Shown in pieces: positions 57,396-64,000 of a stretch of 64,000 nt of DNA. Under the pieces are notes generated by a model. It ran no database searches. It saw only the letters and a program-made list of their open reading frames with translations, and was not told the origin of the DNA. The DNA is taken from assembly GCF_963675165.1 (NCBI RefSeq), contig NC_087379.1, positions 5,993,839 through 6,057,838 of the forward strand, written 5' to 3'. Numbering within the stretch: the first letter of the stretch is position 1; each line of letters begins with the position of its first letter. This stretch comes from Halichondria panicea. Taxonomy: Eukaryota; Porifera; Demospongiae; Suberitida; Halichondriidae. The position numbers were made by a program, and so were the translations under genes.

Positions 57396-58512
57396 CAGGA
57401 GTACATGAATAGGAGTAAGCAACTACTATGTACACCATATAAATTGGTTATTATCTCACTACGTCACAAACACATGTAGTAGTGTAAACTGTGGTTACTT
57501 TGTGTACACATGACCATGTATGGCTGCATGGTAGGCTCACTTACATGTAGAAATTGTCAACAAGAGTGAAGTGCATGTGCAGGCTAGGCTGAAACTATAT
57601 ACAAGACTTAGAGAATAGCATAGATCTAGATCTACTCAGCTAATATCATCTAGAGAATGCTTAACCTTATAAAAAGACGGAATTGGCGTAACTAATCTTT
57701 GCTGAATAACATGTTTGATGCAATGCAAAGCAGTTAGCATTGTGTGTGGTGCCAGGTTACCGTGTATAGAGAGAACAACTAGAGGTGTGACAAGCTGCTA
57801 AAGTTGCTCCATCTCTTACTTGCAATGTCATGGAATATTGCAAGTTGTGTGTCTGAGGAAAACAACGTCAACCTTGAGAGACACAGCAGTAACAAGGGAT
57901 GCCCAAGCACTAAAAGTAGGAGTTTCTTCATAGTCTGAGTCGATTACTTGTGAGTCTTTTGAGAGCTTTATTTCTACCCCAGATGCAATGCAACGTAGGA
58001 AATCGTACCACTGAATTTGAAAATTTAAGTATGCATCTTTGCCTTTACACTTGATGTAAAATTGTTTGTATTGATTGCACATGCAGGCAGTCTGCAAGCT
58101 TCACCAAGCCATCATCCTGTTTCTTAGAGATTATAATTATTAAAAACCTGTTTTCTCTCAGGGTACATCTCTAGTTGTGGTAGCTTCTCTACTTCTTCAG
58201 TTAATTTTTTCACCAATGCTAGATTATTTTATTCACGCTTTTGGCAACTTCTATCACAGTTGCTTTAATTGCTGTGTTCATGTTTCTTTGCTTTTCTTCA
58301 TTTTGTGCAAGAGCTAGCCACCTGGACCTACTCTACCAAGTGTGCTTGCACAATGTATGTAATTAACCACACTGCATGTTTTGATTGTGGTTGTAGGCCA
58401 CTTGAGATGTGGGCGTTTTACACATGTAGTATGACGTGGCATGACACAGTGAGATAACAACACGTTTGTATGGGCTGTATAGTAGTTGCTTACTCCTATT
58501 CATGTACTCCTG
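57396..58512. mobile_element. hAT-like TIR element, 1117 bp
   Basis: At least 34 bases of perfect inverted repeat at the ends (CAGGAGTACATGAATAGG at left). Flanked by GTATTAG on both sides (57389-57395, 58513-58519), a 7-base duplication, or 8 with one mismatch; hAT elements give 8. Inside, a minus-strand frame at 57828-58097 (89 codons, with YLNFQIQWYDFLRCIASG) is open but not recognised; it could be a transposase fragment or host sequence. Confidence 0.82.
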
Positions 58513-58658
58513 GTATTAGTTACAGAATCAGGTAGATTTACACAATACACATGGCAGAAAAAAATCCACAGCCACAATAATTTATACAACACATGCACAT
58601 GCGCATAATTGATACATGACTAATTGCGAACTGCGCATTGTTAGTGTGCTATCAGTTT

Positions 58659-61600
58659 TTATGAGGTTCCAACTCTTTTGTACAGATAGAGGTAGGCCAA
58701 TTCTCTGGGGGGAGCAGCTGACTCGGCAACTTTAGCATCGTTGAAGATGATCCACTTGCCATCTTTCTTGATGTGACAGACGTAATGGCCACGCATGGTG
58801 GAGGTGCCCATGTGACTGATGAAGGCCGTCAGCTCGTATTCTGAGAAAAACATTATACTTAAAATGAAGCACTTAATTCAAATTTTAGTAATATTATTAT
58901 GAACCACGAACCAATTAACTTCAGGATCTAGCATCATAGCACAACTTAGTTACAAATGCGTACATGTAGCTACTCCATGTACGCATGTAAGAGCTTACAA
59001 AAACACGAAAATGTGGTCTAAAGGAATGCATAGAACAGGCACATGACTTGACTTACTTCCTGGTCCATCGTGATAGGTTGGTCCCACCTCTGACGGCTGA
59101 TCCACCTCCATAGCTGCCAGCTCAGTCATGTGACTAAACACCCAATCAGCCGCTCTCTCCACATTACCATCCTGAAATATATGTACCATGACAGTCAAAA
59201 CAGTGAACTAATAATAAACTCTATCAGACTAACTTACAGTTGCTTTCAGTGCTTTGATGGCTTGCTCTCTGGTGAATCCCAAGCTCATTACTATGACAAT
59301 ACTGTCTTCACTGACGGGTGGGCCGGCGGAGGTCTTGGACTGTGGCTTTGGAGGCTCAAATGGGGCAGCAAAATCTGCACAAATGCAATCAGTTAAAAAT
59401 GATGGAACTCAACGAATAATGCTTGATCATGAGTGATGATTGACTGACTGATTTTCTGTACCTGGGTCTCCCATGTGTTCCAATATCCAATTCATAGCTG
59501 GCTCAACACCTGTGAGTGTGTGAGTGTGAGTGTGGGAGGGGGGAGTAAGTATAGTACTAGCAGGGTTTCATCTAGTGGGGAAGCTTCCCTCCCAAAAGAG
59601 AGGGGAAAATAGGAGGAGAGAGTGAGAGAGAGAGGGAGACATTATCCCAACATTATCTAGACACGGTCTTTTGCTACATGTAGCTTTGCAGAGGATGATT
59701 AGTCATCACCTAGTCTTACCACAAATCTATCCATTGCTTTTGTAGTACATGATGTGGTTTATAGATACGGTCCACAATTTCAAACCAGCATACCAAGTTA
59801 CATGGAGTTGTCTATCAATGCACATTCGGCCAGGAATACATCGCTATTAGGCACCAACAACAAACAATATAGGGGGTGTGGCTATCTGAAGTGGGCGTGG
59901 TCTCAACTTTTTCACGCTAACGCGCGTGGTTCCTTTCAAACTTCCCCCCAAACTTAAAATCCTGGATGAAACCCTGAGTAGTATCAATTAATTTCGTTGT
60001 ACCTTGGTTTTGGGTGTTAAAGACGCCTCTCTTGCACCCCTCTAGGTCAAAGCCCATGGACACCAGCTGCATCACCACCCCCTCATCAATTTCAACTGCG
60101 TGATAGTGAAATTGCAAATATTTCAAGGTTACATACTTATGATAGCATACCGGGTTTCTCCTCTTGTTGATTGGCAGGGGCATCCCCACCATCAGGGAGC
60201 TCCACCTCTCCGGGCTGTAGACCACACCCTCTCAAGTGAGACAAATCCAGAGTGTCGGGAGCATCAACAAGCACATCTGATAGTCACATGCATTACACAG
60301 CACTAGTATCAGGTAATGATCATAGCTTTAGTAGGGATCGACTGACCTATTTTCTTTGGAACCCAGTCCTCGGCAAAAGTGAACTTGACCATCTGTATCA
60401 TGAGGTAGTCTGGAAATGAGGTGAACCGCGAGGTCCTGTGGATACACACATGTAGTTAATAGCTAGAGTAGTGTTTTGTTTGAGAATGACCGCATACTTT
60501 TTTGCCAGGCCTTTCCCACCAACTGCTGTACTGTAGAAGTCCGAAATCTCATGAGCTAGTGCAAACCTCTCTAGACACGCAGTGAATGGTACCTTGGCTC
60601 GAACAATGTCATTAGGATTGCTGGAGGGGAGGAGAGTGAGGGTTAGTATATACTCGATACTCGTTATGTCTCTTACATTCTCTGCTTGTTTGCTTCTAAT
60701 TCTTTCTTCTTAACCTCCCAGGCAGCCACTTCAGCTGTGAGGGAAAGAGATCTTTCATACCGGTACACGCATAAGCGCACAAAAGTATAAAATTTGGACC
60801 AGTAGATTACAAGCTACGACACTGTCACATGATACCTTCGTTAGTGGCTGTGTCCAGAGGTACGGGCAGGGGAAGGAGGTTGTCCTCTCTCAGGGAGTAG
60901 CGGACCTTCCCTGAGGCTACACACTCGATTCGTTCCTCAGTCTGGAACCGGAATGAGTCCACTGCATTCAGAGTCCCAGGTTTGGTACGTTGATTCTTGT
61001 CAATTGATGCCAGCAGGTGAAGATAGAACTCCTGAGCATCCTGTGTGAGTGTGTGTGTGTGTGTGTGTGCGTGTGCGTGTGCGTGTGTGTGTGAGGGGGA
61101 GGAGAGCAAGATAGGGTACCTGTTGCCTCATAGTACTGAACTCAGGGTGGTCTCGACCAATCAGAGCCTTGAACATCATTGGGGGAATTCCCTCTTGCTC
61201 CTGGATAGTAACATCATGACACCATGGACACAGCAGTGAGAGCATACCTTGGGCGGCTTTGTTTCCTTATTACTTGGCGCCTCTTCTGACGGGGGCTCTC
61301 GAGAGTACTGACCTGACAACAACCCCACTGCTAGTTTACTCCTACAAAGAGAACAGTGTAGACAAGAGATGAGAAATGATACGTGAATTAGTAGGAAATG
61401 TCTCACGTACAATTGACAGTCGAAGTCAGAGGTTGGGTTGGCAGGAGAGTTTTGGAAGATGGTACCAGCATTATCGAAATACCTGCAGCATTCATAAAAC
61501 ACAGGAGACAATGATACTGTACATGTAGTGTGTACAGTAGGTTCTAGCTGACCTTTGCTTGAACTCTGGCAGAGAGAACATGACCTGCATGACTGAGTTC

Positions 61601-64000
61601 AGATAGCAGCTGTTGCCAAGGTTACGCATCCCCGTGTACCCTGGACCATATCGAGGGACAAGGGTTTTGCCAGACTCCTGAATAATGGACCACTCCCCAA
61701 TACACATGTTCATGTCAATCTCCAGCTCAGTCATGGTGGCATCAGTCTGCAGGTAGAGGAGGAGTAGAATAGTGCTGTGTATGCAAATGATGTGCGTGTG
61801 CAAGAACCTGAATATACGGGATACATGCCCTTGTACTATTAGCATGTTAGCATGTTACAATGTACAGTTACAAAACATAACGTACGTAGAGCTTTTGTAA
61901 GAATCAAAAGTTACTGAGTGAAAGCACATTCATTATTATAAGGAAAAGGAAAGTGATGTGTAACTCAACCAACACAATGACTCAACACACTGGTTCTCAT
62001 AAGCTACCATACCTTGGTCATGCTGGTGATGTCAATGCCAAAGTGAGCAAGGTGCTGACTCAACAGAGGGTCGAGTACCATATCGTCCTCATCATAAGAG
62101 TACACGTCCCCTCCGTCAGGTGTGATGGTCCCTAGTTTCACCGCCAGGGGGTACCGGGTATCAGCGTAGTAATTTACAGCGTGATTGTTACCCCCAGATC
62201 CTGCACAGAGGACATGTATAACATCAGTCACAGTGTATCAGGCCAGTGCTGTATAAGATGTGTATGGAATTCTACATTTTGCTAGCTTCTTTCCTTGCTG
62301 TGTAGCAGGCTAGCATTTATTTTTGTGTTATTTACAGAATATCAGATAAAGGATTAGCCCAACACGATGAGTGACTGCAGAGCATTACTGGTAAGTGAAA
62401 AATGTTTAGACAATGAAGCTATTTCATGTACCATCAAAGTATTTTCGTCCACAGAGTATGGTACCGTCAGTGAGGTTCATCCAGAGGTTAGAGGTCAGGT
62501 CACACATAGAACACTTCCATCCACTGCAGCACCACCAATAACAACGTAAGTATGGTGTATATCTTGGTGGGTTATTATACAAACCTTGGTAGCACTTTGA
62601 CTCCATTGTCCAACTGAACCAGGGCCATTGCATGCCTGCAAACAAGAAGCATGACTCCATATATAGAGCATCAAGTAGCAATGGTTTTACTTGGACACTA
62701 TTCTCTTGTCCCCATCCCATGCAGCAATGGCCTCCTGCTTGGTGGCTGTGTACGCAGACTGGATGCCTCTTATCGATTCTTAGAGAGATCAGAATGAGCA
62801 AAATGTTGTCTGGTTTTTATTATTGCATGCAACACATGCTTCACAGCACGTTATGATGGAAAGTGATAGAATACGTCCACGTCCCAAGCCCATACTATGA
62901 TATTATCCTATAAAAAAAAAATCTATAATCTTCAGTATCCATGGGATAATGCATTTATTGCTTGGCAACCAAAATGCAGGTTGAATCTGCGCATGCGCAA
63001 TATGCGGTTGCTTTATCAACCAGAAGAATGCGTAGCAACAAAATTGAGTTCTCCCAGTTGAAGACGAGTTTAAGAGAAAGAAAACAGCTAGAAAGACAAA
63101 TAAATAAGACTCTAGAACACCAAGAGAGCTTGCAGAAGGCTACTTAAAGATTTTGTAGAGAACAGACAAGAAAAAAGACAAGAAAAACTTTGACAACCAG
63201 CAACCCGTTTTGAAAATGGATAGTTCTGAAGGATAAACAGCATGTGCTTGCTTTCTATCATGCTCCAGTGTATCAGAAGAGGAAACATGCACCGCTATAA
63301 CTGAAGAAAAGTGTGAAAAGCCAAAACGACTTTATACAAGACCCTGAACAGGCCGGCTTATAATTATGGTGGTGCAGTACACTTCTACATGTGCAATACT
63401 CCGCTCAAAGCACCCACTCCCAACACTGATGCCTGTTTGATGCATTAAATATGAACACTGACAACCTCCTGACCCTCTCAGCTTCACTGCAAAAAGAGCA
63501 CAGAAGTGATACAGAGCATCAGAAAACAAGAAAAGAGACTGATAAACATTGCAATGCATGATTATAAGTGTGTAAACTATGTTTTTCTTGTTCTCTCACT
63601 AGCTGAAAACGTTTTATTCCAAATAAGAATCACTTCCTAGTGTGCAATAACAAGTGTGCAATAATACTTCCGGGTGTGCGATATGGAAAAATATCTGCAC
63701 AGTCGGTGATGAGTCGCTTCCTGTGCAATTTGAATGTAAAACGCTGATGTCAGCACTTATTAAAAAGCACAATTATATGCACAATACAAGCAACCCACAC
63801 ACACCTTCTGTGGCAGCTGTGGATCTGGCAGTGGTATGACAGTGAACTCAGGTAGTACCAAGAGAGAATAGCTCTCCTCATACTCAACCTTCTCTACCCC
63901 TCCATCGCGAAACCACCCTCCATCCTCAATAGCCAGACGAGTCGGCTTCTTAATTACTCGGTGGGGCTTCATCCACCCTGCACAGAAGCCGGGGCTGGGG
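58659..64000 (-). CDS. USP5: USP5-like copy 7, runs off right edge; core open
   Basis: Isopeptidase T-like gene. Last exon 58659-58840 (His box [13 protein letters not shown]), UBA exons nearly identical to copy 6, DAQEF exon about 60835-61043, Cys-box exon 61553-61746 with intact [15 protein letters not shown] exon about 62013-62200, ZnF-UBP exon about 62430-62525. Damage: the acceptor of the AAWDG exon is lost by a 9-base deletion near 62781, and exon 3 has TAA at 63950-63952 from the same insertion as copies 3 and 6. The intron between those exons has gained about 0.9 kb. Exons 1-2 lie outside the window. Confidence 0.82.
59561..59976. mobile_element. Intronic MITE (copy 7)
   Basis: Same element and site as in copies 4 and 6, with intact CAGGGTTTCATC and GATGAAACCCTG ends. 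Confidence 0.85.
61043..61094. repeat. (GT)n tract in the USP5 copy 7 intron
   Basis: GT repeat with GC interruptions before the DAQEF exon. Confidence 0.9.
62896..63770. other. Unit-specific 0.9-kb insertion in the USP5 copy 7 intron
   Basis: Interrupts the sequence that in other copies reads CCATACCTACAATTATACGC. No terminal inverted repeat was found. A plus-strand frame at 62962-63147 (61 codons, lysine/arginine/glutamine-rich, [20 protein letters not shown]) could form a short helix but has no recognised family. TGTGCAATAA repeats occur near 63640-63665. Confidence 0.45.

Overview
The window is eukaryotic, animal-type DNA: genes with many short exons and GT-AG introns of roughly 50-400 bases, long CA/GT microsatellites, and many short inverted-repeat transposons. 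The proteins are metazoan. One is a RING/B-box/coiled-coil/filamin/NHL protein of the TRIM2/3/71 class. The other is a USP5/13 (isopeptidase T) deubiquitinase. Compact introns and a lineage-specific TRIM-NHL expansion suggest an early-branching animal, most likely a demosponge such as Amphimedon; the species is an inference.

The whole window is one tandem array on the minus strand. Each unit of about 8-9.7 kb holds one intronless TRIM-NHL gene and one USP5-like gene of about 18 exons. TRIM starts lie at 4823, 12763, 22079, 30410, 38774, 48480 and 56989 (TRIM copies 1-7). USP5 copies lie between them (copies 1-7). The 5' exons of a copy 0 run off the left edge and copy 7 runs into the right edge. 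I number copies left to right; transcription runs right to left.

The two partners have different fates. Six of seven TRIM genes are uninterrupted (739-754 codons); only copy 2 has a frameshift. No USP5 copy looks intact over all exons. Copy 1 has large internal deletions. Copy 2 has a catalytic Cys-to-Tyr change and a stop. Copy 5 has Cys-to-Gly, a stop and a frameshift. Copies 3, 6 and 7 share a disabling insertion in exon 3. Copy 4 keeps the only ancestral-looking exon 2 but has an 8-base deletion in exon 1. The catalytic core exons of copies 3, 4, 6 and 7 stay open.

Differences between TRIM copies cluster in loops on one face of the six-bladed NHL propeller, as expected if paralogues are diversifying a binding surface. 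The RING/B-box half exists in two sequence classes, and copies 4 and 6 share a practically identical 5' half, pointing to gene conversion or unequal exchange.

Units also differ by transposon insertions with clean target-site duplications: two Harbinger-like elements (TWA duplications), two short foldback elements with 11-base duplications, two elements with TAGCCTC ends and 8-9 base duplications, a hAT-like 1.1-kb element, a TA-flanked MITE, and a MITE in a USP5 intron that is present in five copies and absent from copy 5. A 1.7-kb insertion at 5.05-6.81 kb contains a possible small three-exon plus-strand gene.
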